64,000 nt of DNA, from NCBI RefSeq assembly GCF_025790165.1, contig NZ_CP094970.1:2418001-2482000 (forward strand). The letters are read 5' to 3'. The notes below the pieces were generated by a model, which saw only the letters and a program-made list of their open reading frames with translations, was not told where the DNA came from and ran no database searches. This document shows, piece by piece, positions 18,191-27,862 of the stretch. A program made the position numbers and the translations under genes. This DNA is from Solicola gregarius. GTDB lineage: Bacteria; Actinomycetota; Actinomycetes; Propionibacteriales; Nocardioidaceae. The first letter of the stretch is position 1, and each line of letters opens with the position of its first letter.

Positions 18191-19837
18191 TTACTCGGCG
18201 CCGGCGCCGGTGAAGGCGCGGGTCTCGAGCTCGGCGAACCTGTCCTCCGCCGCGGACTCGCGGGCGGTCATCGCGCCGATGAACCCGCACAGGAACCCGA
18301 CCGGGATCGAGATCAGACCCGGGTTCTCCAGCGGGAACCAGCTGATGTCGATGCTCTCCGGCAGCAGCGCGAGGTTCTCACCCGTCGCCGGGTCGACCTT
18401 GCCGGATACGACCGGGGAGAAGATCACCAGTCCGACCGCCGAGATCAGGCCGCCGTAGATGCTCCACACCGCACCGCGGGTGTTGAACCGCTTCCAGAAC
18501 AGGTTGTAGAGCACCGCCGGCAGGTTGGCCGACGCCGCGACCGCGAACGCCAGGCCCACCAGGAACGCCACGTTGAGCGATTGCCCTGGTATGGCCAGCG
18601 CGATCGCGATGCCGCCGATGATGAAGGCGGCGATGCGAGCAACCCTGATCTCGTCCTGACCCGTCACCTTGCCCTTGCGCCACACGTTGGCGTACAGGTC
18701 GTGCGCGACCGACGACGCCGACGTCAGGGTGAGGCCCGCGACGACTGCGAGGATCGTCGCGAACGCCACGGCGGCGATCACCGCCAGCAGCACAGCGCCG
18801 CCCAAGGTGTCGGGACCACCGCCCGCTTCCTCGGCCAGCAGCGGCGAGGCGAGGTTTCCGCCGGACTCCGCGACCTGTCCGTACGCGTCGTCGCCGAGCA
18901 TCGCCGCGGCGCCGAAGCCGAGTACGAGCGTCATCAGGTAGAACGCACCGATCAGCCCGATGGCCCACAGCACCGACTTACGCGCTTGTCCCGCGGTCGG
19001 CACCGTGTAGAACCGGATCAGGATGTGCGGGAGACCTGCGGTGCCGAGTACGAGCGCGAGGCTCAGCGACACGAAGTCGAGCTTGCTCGTGAGGTCGGCG
19101 CCGTACTTCAGTCCTGGTTCGAGGAACGCCGACCCCTGGCCGCTGTTCGATGCGGCCTCCCCGAGGAGCTCGGACAGGTTGAAGCTGAAGTGCGCGAGCA
19201 CCAGCACGGTGATCACGATCGTGCCGGCCATCAGCATCACGGCCTTGACGATCTGCACCCACGTCGTTCCCTTCATGCCGCCGACGACGACGTAGAAGAT
19301 CATCAGTATGCCGACGCCGACGATCGTCCAGTTCTTCAGCGCGTCGCTGTTCACCCCGAGGAGCAACGCGACGAGCGCGCCCGCGCCGACCATCTGCGCG
19401 AGCAGGTAGAAGATCGACACCACGACCGTCGACACCGACGCGGCCGTACGCACGGGGCGTTGCCGCATGCGGTACGCGAGCTGGTCGGCCATCGTGAAGC
19501 GGCCGGAGTTGCGCAGCAGCTCCGCGACCAGCAGGAGGGCGACCAGCCAGGCGACCAGGAACCCGATCGAGTAGAGGAAGCCGTCGTACCCGCTCAGTGC
19601 GATCGCGCCGGAGATGCCGAGGAACGACGCCGCCGACATGTAGTCGCCCGCGACTGCGAAGCCGTTCTGTACACCGGTGAACGACCGGCCGCCGGCGTAG
19701 TAGTCGGTCGCGGTCTTGGTCTGCCGGCTCGCCCAGAAGGTGATGCCGATGGTGACGGCGACGACGGCGAGGAACAGCGTCGTCGTCAGCCCCTGATGGC
19801 CGCCTTCTTCGGCGGCGAGGAGAACCTGCCCGTTCAC
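18191..19837 (-). CDS. Sodium:solute symporter, acetate/monocarboxylate (ActP/MctC) type
   Basis: A 548-residue SSS-family transporter with about 13 membrane segments. Family features include YYAGGRSFTGVQNGFAVAGD near the N-terminus, AASFLGISGAIAL and TAGLPHILIRFYTVPT. It imports acetate or similar monocarboxylates with a cation. GTG 19837 overlaps the stop of the DUF485 gene and follows GAGGAGG, the usual yjcH-actP pair. With acs downstream, acetate scavenging is the likely job. Confidence 0.9.
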   Translation of the reverse strand: MNGQVLLAAEEGGHQGLTTTLFLAVVAVTIGITFWASRQTKTATDYYAGGRSFTGVQNGFAVAGDYMSAASFLGISGAIALSGYDGFLYSIGFLVAWLVALLLVAELLRNSGRFTMADQLAYRMRQRPVRTAASVSTVVVSIFYLLAQMVGAGALVALLLGVNSDALKNWTIVGVGILMIFYVVVGGMKGTTWVQIVKAVMLMAGTIVITVLVLAHFSFNLSELLGEAASNSGQGSAFLEPGLKYGADLTSKLDFVSLSLALVLGTAGLPHILIRFYTVPTAGQARKSVLWAIGLIGAFYLMTLVLGFGAAAMLGDDAYGQVAESGGNLASPLLAEEAGGGPDTLGGAVLLAVIAAVAFATILAVVAGLTLTSASSVAHDLYANVWRKGKVTGQDEIRVARIAAFIIGGIAIALAIPGQSLNVAFLVGLAFAVAASANLPAVLYNLFWKRFNTRGAVWSIYGGLISAVGLVIFSPVVSGKVDPATGENLALLPESIDISWFPLENPGLISIPVGFLCGFIGAMTARESAAEDRFAELETRAFTGAGAE

Positions 19838-20184
19838 TTGCCCACCTCCTCGTCGAACTGCTCACGCAGCCTGGTGGCCAGTGGATCGAGTTTCGTACGT
19901 GCGAACTGCGCGTAGAGGTACGCGATGACGAACGTCGTGACGAACTGCAGAAGGCCGAACACCAATGCGATGTTGATGTTGCCGACGACCTTCGTGCTCA
20001 TGAAGTCCGGTGCCCAGTTGGAGCACACGACGTAGAGGAAGTACCAGACGAGAAAGGCGATCGTCATGGGTACGACGAATGTGCTGTAGCGCTTTCGAAG
20101 CTCTTTGAAGTCCGGATCATCGAAGACACGAACGTATGCTTCGTGTTTCGTGGTCGGTAGCTCGTCGGTCACGGGGAAACTCAC
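19834..20184 (-). CDS. DUF485 small membrane protein (YjcH-like)
   Basis: A 116-residue DUF485 protein with two membrane helices (TFVVPMTIAFLVWYFLYVV and IALVFGLLQFVTTFVIAYLY) and the typical DDPDFKELRKRYSTFV lead and C-terminal LREQFDEE. It is an accessory partner of the acetate symporter, co-translated with it. The start is GTG 20184; GTG 20172 is an alternative because the GAGG motif abuts the first. Confidence 0.88.
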   Translation of the reverse strand: MSFPVTDELPTTKHEAYVRVFDDPDFKELRKRYSTFVVPMTIAFLVWYFLYVVCSNWAPDFMSTKVVGNINIALVFGLLQFVTTFVIAYLYAQFARTKLDPLATRLREQFDEEVGK

Positions 20185-20328
20185 CTCGATGGATCGGCTG
20201 CCCGGGGGAGGCAGGCGTGACTGCGGTCACATTGGCCACCGAGGCTAGGGACCCGCGAACGCTCTGTGCAGGGGTTGCGACGCGCGGCGCGGTGAACGGT
20301 ATCTCTCGCGCGGCGAGCGGTCGTCGGC

Positions 20329-21852
20329 TCAGCGGTGCTCGGGGGTCCAGCCGCCGCGGTCGACGTCCAGATGCTCCGGCGTATGGAGGCGGACCATCAT
20401 CCGGTTGACGTTCGGTGCCACGTGTCGCCTGGAGGCCAGCGACACTCCGATCATCAGGGCGAAGCCGAGCGGCACCGACCAGAGTGCGGGCTGGTTGAGC
20501 ATCGCACCCGCGAGGCCGGACGGCGCGACGTCGGCGAGTGTCGCGACGACCGAGCCGCCGGACGCCAGCCCACCGCCGAGCAGCCCGGCGACCGCGCCGT
20601 ACGGGGTCAGACCGCGCCACCAGATGCCGAGGACGAGAAGTGGGCAGAACGTCGACGCGGCAACGGCGAATGCGAGCCCGACGGAGGTGGCGACGTTGAT
20701 GTCGTCGACCGACACCGCGAGTACGAACGGCACCAGGATGGCGAACGCCGTCGCGAGGCGGAACGCGGTGACGGCGGAGAAGCGGCGGCTGAGGAGATCC
20801 TGGCTCAGGGCCCCCGCGACCGAGACGGCAAGCCCGGACGAGGTGGACAGGAACGCCGCGAACGCGCCCGCGGTCAGCAGCGCGCCGAGCAGCTCGCCGG
20901 TCGTACCGCCGATGACTCGGGCCGGCAGCTCGAGCACGACGGCGTCGGTGCGTCCGGAGCCGGCGAGATCGCTTGCGTAGATGCGACCGAGCACGCCATA
21001 CGCCGTCGGGAGCACGTAGAAGATCCCGAGCAGGCCGAGGACGAGTAGCGTCGTACGGCGGGCGGCGCGGCCGTCCGGGTTGGTGTAGAAGCGGACGAGC
21101 ACGTGCGGAAGCCCCATCGTGCCGAGGAATGTCGCCGCCATCAGGGAGTACGTGCGGTACAGGCTGTGATCGCGTCCGGACAACGGGGTCAGCCACTCGG
21201 ACCAGTCCGTCCCGCCCGCCTCCGCGGGGGTCGGTGACCCGTCGCCAACCCAGAACCGGACGAGCAGCACCAGCGGTATGAGCAACGCGGTCAGCTTCAG
21301 CCAGTACTGGAACGCCTGGACGAACGTGATGCTGCGCATCCCGCCCGCGACGACGCTGACCAGCACGACGGACGCGACGAGTGCCCCACCGGCCCATGCC
21401 GGTGCGCCGGTTGCCGTACGCAGGGTGAGCCCGGCGCCCTGGAACTGCGGCATCAGGTACAGCCAACCGATGACCACGATCAGCAATGTCGAGACGTACC
21501 GCGTCGGCACCGACTCGAGGCGCGCCTCGGCGAAGTCGGGAATCGTGTACGCGCCCGACCGGCGCAGCGGTGCGGCGACCAGCACCAGGAGGATGAGGTA
21601 GCCGGCGGTCCATCCGACGCCGTACCAGAGCATGTCCGCGCCGTACGCGAGGATGAGGCCGGCGAATCCGAGGAACGACGCCGCCGACAGGTACTCGCCG
21701 CCGATCGCGGATGCGTTCCAGAACGGCCCGACCGAGCGCGAGGCGACGTAGAAGTCGCTCGTCGTACGACTGATCCGCAGGCCGAACGCGCCGATCACCA
21801 CGGTCACGAGTGCGACCACCGCGACGGCGACGACACTGTAGGTCGAGTTCAT
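20329..21852 (-). CDS. Sodium:solute symporter, second copy
   Basis: A 507-residue SSS-family transporter paralogous to the one at 18191-19837 (shared FYVASRSVGPFWNASAIGGE, SAASFLGFAGLIL and GTMGLPHVLVRFYTNPDG). About 13 membrane segments. It overlaps the preceding small membrane protein gene (ATGA at 21849-21852), which follows the LytTR regulator, so the three form one operon. The substrate is probably a monocarboxylate such as acetate or pyruvate, controlled by the response regulator. Exact specificity cannot be read from sequence. Confidence 0.87.
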   Translation of the reverse strand: MNSTYSVVAVAVVALVTVVIGAFGLRISRTTSDFYVASRSVGPFWNASAIGGEYLSAASFLGFAGLILAYGADMLWYGVGWTAGYLILLVLVAAPLRRSGAYTIPDFAEARLESVPTRYVSTLLIVVIGWLYLMPQFQGAGLTLRTATGAPAWAGGALVASVVLVSVVAGGMRSITFVQAFQYWLKLTALLIPLVLLVRFWVGDGSPTPAEAGGTDWSEWLTPLSGRDHSLYRTYSLMAATFLGTMGLPHVLVRFYTNPDGRAARRTTLLVLGLLGIFYVLPTAYGVLGRIYASDLAGSGRTDAVVLELPARVIGGTTGELLGALLTAGAFAAFLSTSSGLAVSVAGALSQDLLSRRFSAVTAFRLATAFAILVPFVLAVSVDDINVATSVGLAFAVAASTFCPLLVLGIWWRGLTPYGAVAGLLGGGLASGGSVVATLADVAPSGLAGAMLNQPALWSVPLGFALMIGVSLASRRHVAPNVNRMMVRLHTPEHLDVDRGGWTPEHR

Positions 21853-22211
21853 CGCCGTTCGATCAGGTCGGAGAACGCCCGCTCGTTGCGCTCGGCCTGA
21901 CGTACGTAGAGCCAACCGACGACGACGAGGCCGGGGTAGATGGCGACACCCAGCACCGCCCAGACGACCGGTACGCCGAGAACGTCGAGGTCGGTCGCGG
22001 ACGGGGCGAGCCAGACCAGCAGCGGAATGCCGCCGACACCGAGTCCGATGGCGACGAGCACTGCGATCGCGACCCGAAGCTGCGAGCGGATCAGCGAGCG
22101 CATGTAGACCTCGCCGACCGCGGACTGCGCGTCGATCTCCTCCGTACCCGATCGATGCCGTGGCCGCCGGCCGGCGGTACGAGGACTGGTGATCCGCACC
22201 CGCTCGGTCAT
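21849..22211 (-). CDS. Small membrane protein, symporter partner
   Basis: A 120-residue protein with a basic N-terminus and two membrane helices (LRVAIAVLVAIGLGVGGIPLL and VVWAVLGVAIYPGLVVVGWL). The C-terminus is YVRQAERNERAFSDLI. Its position between the regulator and the symporter and its shape are those of the DUF485-like accessory subunit of SSS transporters. It overlaps both neighbours by 4 bp. Confidence 0.7.
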   Translation of the reverse strand: MTERVRITSPRTAGRRPRHRSGTEEIDAQSAVGEVYMRSLIRSQLRVAIAVLVAIGLGVGGIPLLVWLAPSATDLDVLGVPVVWAVLGVAIYPGLVVVGWLYVRQAERNERAFSDLIERR

Positions 22212-22936
22212 GGCGACTCTCCCTGCAGCTGCTGGCGCAGCTCGCGTACTGCCCGGCGCGCGACGTGCAGCTCGACCGGCTCGCCGGCAAGCGCGACGAC
22301 GACCGTGCTCGCGCCTTTGACGGTACGCAGCGCGCGGATGTGCGGAGCCGACACGAGGACGCTTCGATGGATGCGGAGGAATCCCGCGCCGGACCAGCGC
22401 TCGGCGAGGGCGCTGAGCGGAGTGCGGATCAGGTGGCTCCCGGCGTCGGTGTGGAGCCGCGCGTAGTCGCCGTGTGCTTCGACGTAGACGACATCCGAAC
22501 GCATCACGAAGCGAGTCACACCGCCCAGCTCGACGGCGATCTGCTCGTCGCTGTGCGCCGCCGCCTCGAGCGCCTCGGAGACCCGGCGGATCGCCTCGTC
22601 CAGGCGCGAGCGGCGTACCGGCTTGAGTAGGTAGTCGTCGACGTCGAGCTCGAACGCGTCGACGGCGTGGTCATCGTGCGCCGTCACGAACACGATCCGC
22701 GGAGCGTGGGGGTCCGACCCGAGCTCGCGGGCGAGGTCGAGCCCGGAGAGTCCAGGCATCGCAATGTCGAGGAACAGCGCGTCGATGCCGTGTTCGCGCA
22801 GCAGTCGCAGCGCATCCCGCCCCGTCGTGGCGGTGTAGATCTCGCCGATCAGCTCGCTGCCGGACAGCAGGTATGCAAGCTCGTCGAGCACGGGGCGCTC
22901 GTCGTCGACGACGAGAACGCGCATCCGTGTCTTCAT
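22208..22936 (-). CDS. LytTR-type response regulator
   Basis: A 242-residue two-component regulator. The receiver domain has VVDDE at residues 9-13, the phospho-acceptor Asp in LFLDIAMPGLSG, Thr in FVTAHDD and Lys in YLLKPV. A LytTR DNA-binding domain follows (about 135-240; VVYVEAHGDYARLHT, FLRIHRSVLV). In related actinobacteria this regulator is paired with a LytS-type sensor kinase and controls the adjacent symporter. No kinase gene lies beside it here. Confidence 0.9.
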   Translation of the reverse strand: MKTRMRVLVVDDERPVLDELAYLLSGSELIGEIYTATTGRDALRLLREHGIDALFLDIAMPGLSGLDLARELGSDPHAPRIVFVTAHDDHAVDAFELDVDDYLLKPVRRSRLDEAIRRVSEALEAAAHSDEQIAVELGGVTRFVMRSDVVYVEAHGDYARLHTDAGSHLIRTPLSALAERWSGAGFLRIHRSVLVSAPHIRALRTVKGASTVVVALAGEPVELHVARRAVRELRQQLQGESP

Positions 22937-22985
22937 GGCCGCACACTCTAATCCGCGCCGCTCCGGTCGCGGCGGACCTTGCCCC

Positions 22986-23015
22986 GCGGATTACCATGGG
23001 CCCATGGTAATCCGC
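22986..23015. repeat. Perfect 30-bp palindrome between divergent genes
   Basis: GCGGATTACCATGGG followed directly by its exact complement CCCATGGTAATCCGC. It lies in the 276-bp gap between the LytTR regulator (minus) and the secreted nuclease (plus), so it does not follow a stop codon. It shares TTACCATG/CATGGTAA with the hairpins at 16048-16069 and 27217-27244. A structural or regulatory element of unknown role. Confidence 0.6.
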
Positions 23016-23049
23016 GCCGCTACCGGGCAAGTTTGCCGGGTAGCGGCGC
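23014..23049. repeat. Second long inverted repeat in the same intergenic region
   Basis: GCGCCGCTACC (23014-23024) pairs with GGTAGCGGCGC (23039-23049), and the inner GGCAA/TTGCC extends the stem after one G/G mismatch. It directly abuts the 30-bp palindrome. It could be part of the regulatory region for either divergent gene or a small structured transcript. Confidence 0.5.
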
Positions 23050-23212
23050 CAACTTCCCCCAGGGGCGTGCCGGATTCGCCGAGGAGATGCCGGCAGATCA
23101 CGACCTGTTAACGCTCTGCCGTTTGGATTGCGCTCGGTCCGGGGAAGTCGGACCATGTGCGAGGCACGTCACGCCGATCCACAGGTGACGGTTCGATCCG
23201 AGGGAGACACCC

Positions 23213-26200
23213 GTGAGCTCACCGTTCAGCCGGCTATCCAGACCGACCCGTCGTGGAGCCGTGGCCACCGCCGCCGCTGCGCTCGTGGCCGGCACCTTCT
23301 CCGTCATCACGTCGCCCGTGCAAGCGGCCGAGGCGATGCCGATCGCCGAGATCCAGGGTCCTGGCGACGCGACGCCGTACGCGGGCGAGACCGTCACGAC
23401 CCGCGGAGTCGTCACCGCGGCGTACCCCCAGGGCGGGTTCGACGGCTTCTACGTACAGACCGCGGGCACCGGAGCCGACGACCCGGCCGACCACACTGCG
23501 TCCGACGCGATCTTCGTCTATGCCGGCGACGCGCCGGTCGACGTACAGGTCGGCGACCATGTCGAGGTCACGGGTGAGGCGTCGGAGCATGAGGGGCTGA
23601 CGGAGATCAGCCAGGCGGCCGACGGGGTGACCGTGCTCGACGAGCCCGCCGAGGCCGTCAAGCCCGCCGAGATCGCGTACCCCGCGACCGACGAGGCGCG
23701 TGAGGCGTACGAGGGCATGCTGCTGGCCCCGCAGGGCAGTTTCACTGTCAGTGACAACTACGACGCGAACTTCTTCGCGGAGTTCACGCTCGCCTCGGGA
23801 ACGACGCCGCTGCGCCAGCCGACCGACGCCGCCGCACCCGGCAGCGACGAAGCCGCCGCGATCGAGGCCGATAACGACGCCCGTGCGGTCAAGCTCGACG
23901 ACGGTGCGTCGATCAACTTCAGCGACGGGGATGACAGGAACATCCCGCTGCCGTACCTGCTGTCGCCGAAGACTCAGGTACGCACCGGCGCGCCCGTGAC
24001 CTTCGACGCGCCCGTCGTGCTCGACTGGCGCTACGACGCGTGGCGGTTCCAGCCGACGACACAGTTGACCGCCGCCAACGACGACGCCGTCGACCCAGTG
24101 ACGTTCGGCAAGACCCGCGAGGCCCGCCCCGCCGATGTCGGCGGATCGGTGCAGCTCGCGACCTTCAACGTGCTCAACTACTTCACGACCACCGGCGACC
24201 GGCTCGACGGCTGCTCGTACTACCGCGACCGGGAGGGCAACCCGATCGCGGTCAGGGGTGGCTGCGACGCCCGCGGTGCCGCGAACGCGGAGAACCTCGA
24301 ACGCCAGCAGGTCAAGATCGTCAAGGCGATCAACCGTCTCGACGCCGACGTCGTGACGCTCGAGGAGATCGAGAACTCCGCCGTGTTCGGCAAGGACCGC
24401 GACACCGCACTCGGCCGCCTCACTGACGCGCTGAACGCCGCAGCAGGGGGAGAACCTGTGGACGTACGTGCCGTCGCCCGAGTCGGTACCCGAGGGTGAG
24501 GACGTCATCCGCACCGCGATGATCTACCGCAAGTCGGTCGTACGCGCGATCGGTGAGTCGGTCATCCTCGATGACCCAGCGTTCGCCAATGCGCGCCCGC
24601 CGCTCGCGCAGACGTTCCGCGAGCGCGGTGGCGCGCGTGACGACACGTTCGTCGTGATCGCGAACCACTTCAAGTCCAAGAGCGGCGACGGCACGGGTGA
24701 CAACGAGGACACCGGCGACGGCCAGGGCTCCTTCAACGGCGACCGCGTACGTCAGGCGCAGGCCCTCGTGACGTTCGCCGACGAGCAGTCGGCAGCGGCG
24801 CGTACCACGTCGGTGTTCCTGATGGGCGACTTCAACGCCTATACCGAGGAAGACCCGATGCAGGTCTTCTACGACGCCGGCTACACCGACCTCGCGTCGC
24901 GTACGCAGGAGTCGACGTACGTCTTCGACGGCAAGGTCGGGTCGCTCGACCACGTCCTCGCGTCGGCGACCGCTGCAGAAGGTGTCGCAGGCGTCGACGT
25001 CTGGAACGTCAACTCCGTCGAGCCGGTCGCGTACGAGTACAGCCGTTACAACTACAACGCGACGCTGCTGTACGACGAGAGCCCGTTCCGGTCGAGCGAC
25101 CACGATCCGATCGTTGTCGGGATCGACCCCGACGCGAAGTTCGTCGACCTCAACCTGCTGAACATCAACGACTTCCACGGCCGGATCGAGGAAGACTCGA
25201 CCGTCCAGTTCGCGGGTACCGTCGAGCAGCTTCGGGAACAGGCGGGCGAGGACAGCACGCTGTTCCTGTCGGCCGGTGACAACATCGGCGCCTCGCTGTT
25301 CGCGTCCTCGGTCGCGCAGGACCAGCCGACGATCGACGTCCTGAACGCGCTCGGTCTGCGCGGGGCCGCGGTCGGCAACCACGAGTTCGACAAGGGATTC
25401 GCCGACCTGCGTGACCGGGTGATCGGACCCGACGACGACCGCAATGCCGACTGGACGTACCTCGGCGCCAACGTCTACGAGAAGGGCACCCAGAACCCGG
25501 TGCTCGACGAGTACGACGTCTTCGATGTCAACGGCCTGCGGGTCGCGGTCGTCGGAGCCGTCACGCAGGAGACGCCGTCGCTCGTGACACCCGATGGCAT
25601 CAAGGACCTCTCGTTCGGCGATCCCGTCAAGGCGGTCAACCGGGTGGCCGGCGAGATCGAGGATGCGGACCTCGCCGACGTCATCGTCGCGGAGTACCAC
25701 GAGGGAGCCGCCGAAGGTACGCCCGAGGGCGCGACGCTCGAAGACGAGGTGGCGCAGGGCGGAGCGTTCGCGAGGATCGTGAACAAGACATCGCCGGCGG
25801 TCGACGCGATCTTCACCGGGCACACTCACAAGCAGTACGCGTGGGACGCGCCGGTCCCCGGAGAGGCGGGCGAGACCAGGCCGATCGTGCAGACCGGTTC
25901 GTACGGCGAGAACATCGGCCAGATCGAGCTGACGGTCAACGCGTACGACGGTGACGTCGATGCGTACGACGCCCGCAACGTGCCTCGTACCGAGGAAGAC
26001 CCGGCAGCGCTGGTGGAGAAGTACGACCGCGTCGCCGACGTCGACCAGATCGTCACCGATGCGCTCGACGAGGCGGCCGAAGTCGGTGACCAGGAGATCG
26101 GCTCGCTGACCGCTGACATCACCACGGCGTTCAAGGGCGACGAGCGTGACGACCGTGGGTCGGAGTCGACTCTCGGCAACACGGTCGGGAACATGCTGCG

Positions 26201-27011
26201 CGACACGCTCGCGAGCGACGAACGCGGCGGTGCGGAGATCGGCGTCACGAACCCCGGCGGTCTACGCGCCGAGCTGATGTACGAGGCGACGAATCCCGAG
26301 TCGAAGGACGGCATCATCCGCTACGCCGAGGCGAACTCGGTGCTGCCGTTCACCAACAACCTGAACACCATCACGCTGACCGGTGCGCAGTTCAAGACGC
26401 TGCTGGAGCAGCAGTGGCAGACGAACCCCGGTGGCGAGACGCCCGAACGGCCGTACCTGCAGCTGGGCCTGTCGGACAATGTCACGTACACGTACAAGGC
26501 GAAGGCCAAGCACGGACACCACATCACGTCGATCTCGGTCGACGGCAAGCCGATCAAGCCCAAGGCGGGGTACCGGATCGGCACCTTCTCGTTCCTGACG
26601 GCCGGTGGTGACAACTTCCGGATCTTCACCCAGGGCAAGAACCTGTCGGACTCCGGGCTTGTCGACCGCGACGGCTGGATCGAGTACATCGAGTCCAACT
26701 CGCCGCTCAGCCCGGACTTCGCCCGGCACGCCGTCCAGGCGCAGGGGCTGCCGAAGGCGGTGCGGCGCGGCAAGAAGGTGTCGTTCACGTTGAACGAGCT
26801 GAACCTCACCTCACTCGGCAGCCCGAAGAACGCCTCGGCGGTCGTACGCCTGGGCAAGAAGAAGGTCGATACCGCGAAGGTGTCGGCGAAGGGCACGGCG
26901 AGGGTGACCTTCAAGGTGCCGAAGAAGGCCAAGCTCGGCAAGACCGAGATCCTGGTCCGGGTCAAGCCGAGCGGCACGTACGTGCAGGTTCCGGTGCGGG
27001 TGAAGAAGTAG
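23213..27011 (+). CDS. Secreted ExeM/NucH-like endonuclease fused to 5'-nucleotidase, with a frameshift
   Basis: About 1,265 residues after repair. The start is GTG 23213 after GAGGGAG. A signal peptide (TRRGAVATAAAALVAGTFSV, then SPVQAAEA) is followed by a beta-rich OB/LTD-like region and an endonuclease/exonuclease/phosphatase domain (LATFNVLNYF, VVTLEEIEN, VIANHFKSK, FLMGDFNAY, SSDHDPIV). A metallophosphatase 5'-nucleotidase domain (LNINDFHGRI, LSAGDNIGAS, GNHEFDKG, TGHTHKQY) and its C-terminal domain (NPGGLRAEL) come next, then a Lys-rich Ig-like tail. The frame changes in the five-G run 24446-24450; removing one G joins 23213-24499 to the frame ending 27011. Role: extracellular nucleic acid degradation and phosphate scavenging. 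Confidence 0.85.
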
Positions 27012-27032
27012 CCCCACCCGTGGCATCCCGAG

Positions 27033-27078
27033 ACAAATAGACATTTGTCAGGCCCTGGCGTAACAAATGTCTATTTGT
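27033..27078. terminator. AT-rich hairpin after the nuclease gene
   Basis: ACAAATAGACATTTGT (27033-27048) and its exact complement ACAAATGTCTATTTGT (27063-27078) are separated by 14 nt, 21 bp beyond the nuclease/nucleotidase stop. Both arms are AT-rich in a GC-rich genome. Probable terminator, perhaps bidirectional, between convergent genes. Confidence 0.6.
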
Positions 27079-27165
27079 TGAGCCGGCGTGGCGATGCCCG
27101 TCCGGACGATGCCGACGTCGATCGTGCGCGTACGACGCTGAGCAACGCGGGAGGCGGTTCGGATG

Positions 27166-27244
27166 CCTTGCATGGCAAGGGTCCGCTCGGCATGGTGACT
27201 TCGCCGCGCAAAGTGGATGTTTACCATGTTTACATGGTAAACAT
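27166..27244. terminator. Hairpins after bioN; copy B of a dispersed repeat
   Basis: ATGTTTACCATG-TTTA-CATGGTAAACAT (27217-27244) is a perfect 12-bp-arm hairpin 12 bp beyond the bioN stop (minus strand). A smaller CCTTGC/GCAAGG stem is at 27166-27180. Positions 27200-27244 match 16028-16072 after acs in the same relative place. Likely terminator carried on a repeated element. Confidence 0.55.
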
Positions 27245-27256
27245 GCCGCCGCACGC

Positions 27257-27862
27257 CTATTCGTCTCCGATGCCGCGGGCGGCGAGTGCTTCGCCGGTCG
27301 TACGCGCGCGGCCGACCGTGCGCAGGGTCATCGGGACGAGCAGCGCGCGCGGGTTGCGTTCGAGGCCGCGCGCCTTCGCCGCGTCGCGGGTCTCCCGGGC
27401 GATGTCGAGGAGTCCCGGTACCGCGCGCACCATCAGCGCCATCGCCAGCCCGATGCGATCGGGGTTGGCGCCGAGACGCCGCAGCGGCCGGCAGGCGCGC
27501 ACGAACGCGTCCAACAGGGCGTCCATCGGGGTCGTCGCGGTGACGACCGTTGCGGCGAGCACGAGGCAGACGAGGTCGGCCACCACCTCGACCGCGACGG
27601 GCCAGCCGCGCTGCCACCACTGGTAACCGCCGAGCAGCACGAGCACGACGAGCAACGACCGCAAGGTGCGCAGGCTTCGGCGTACGCCGATCCGGCCGGC
27701 CGCCGCGATCGCGACGGACAGCATCAGGAACGCGAGCGCCGACAGCGGGCCGCGGACGACCGTGACCGCGATACCGAGCACGGCGAGCCCGGATAGCTTC
27801 GCTCCGACGGGCATCCGGTGCACCCACGTCGTGCCGGGACGATAGAGGCCGAGCAGGCTCAT
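27257..27862 (-). CDS. bioN: Biotin ECF transporter transmembrane subunit (EcfT/BioN, CbiQ family)
   Basis: A 201-residue membrane protein of the CbiQ/EcfT family. The N-terminal YRPGTTWVHRMPVGAKL motif, several membrane helices and the coupling Ala-Arg-Gly signatures (DAAKARGLERNPRAL and GEALAARGIG) are present. It couples the ATPase to the BioY substrate-binding subunit. It overlaps the bioM-like stop by 4 bp, and the order bioY-bioM-bioN matches known biotin ECF systems. Confidence 0.9.
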   Translation of the reverse strand: MSLLGLYRPGTTWVHRMPVGAKLSGLAVLGIAVTVVRGPLSALAFLMLSVAIAAAGRIGVRRSLRTLRSLLVVLVLLGGYQWWQRGWPVAVEVVADLVCLVLAATVVTATTPMDALLDAFVRACRPLRRLGANPDRIGLAMALMVRAVPGLLDIARETRDAAKARGLERNPRALLVPMTLRTVGRARTTGEALAARGIGDE

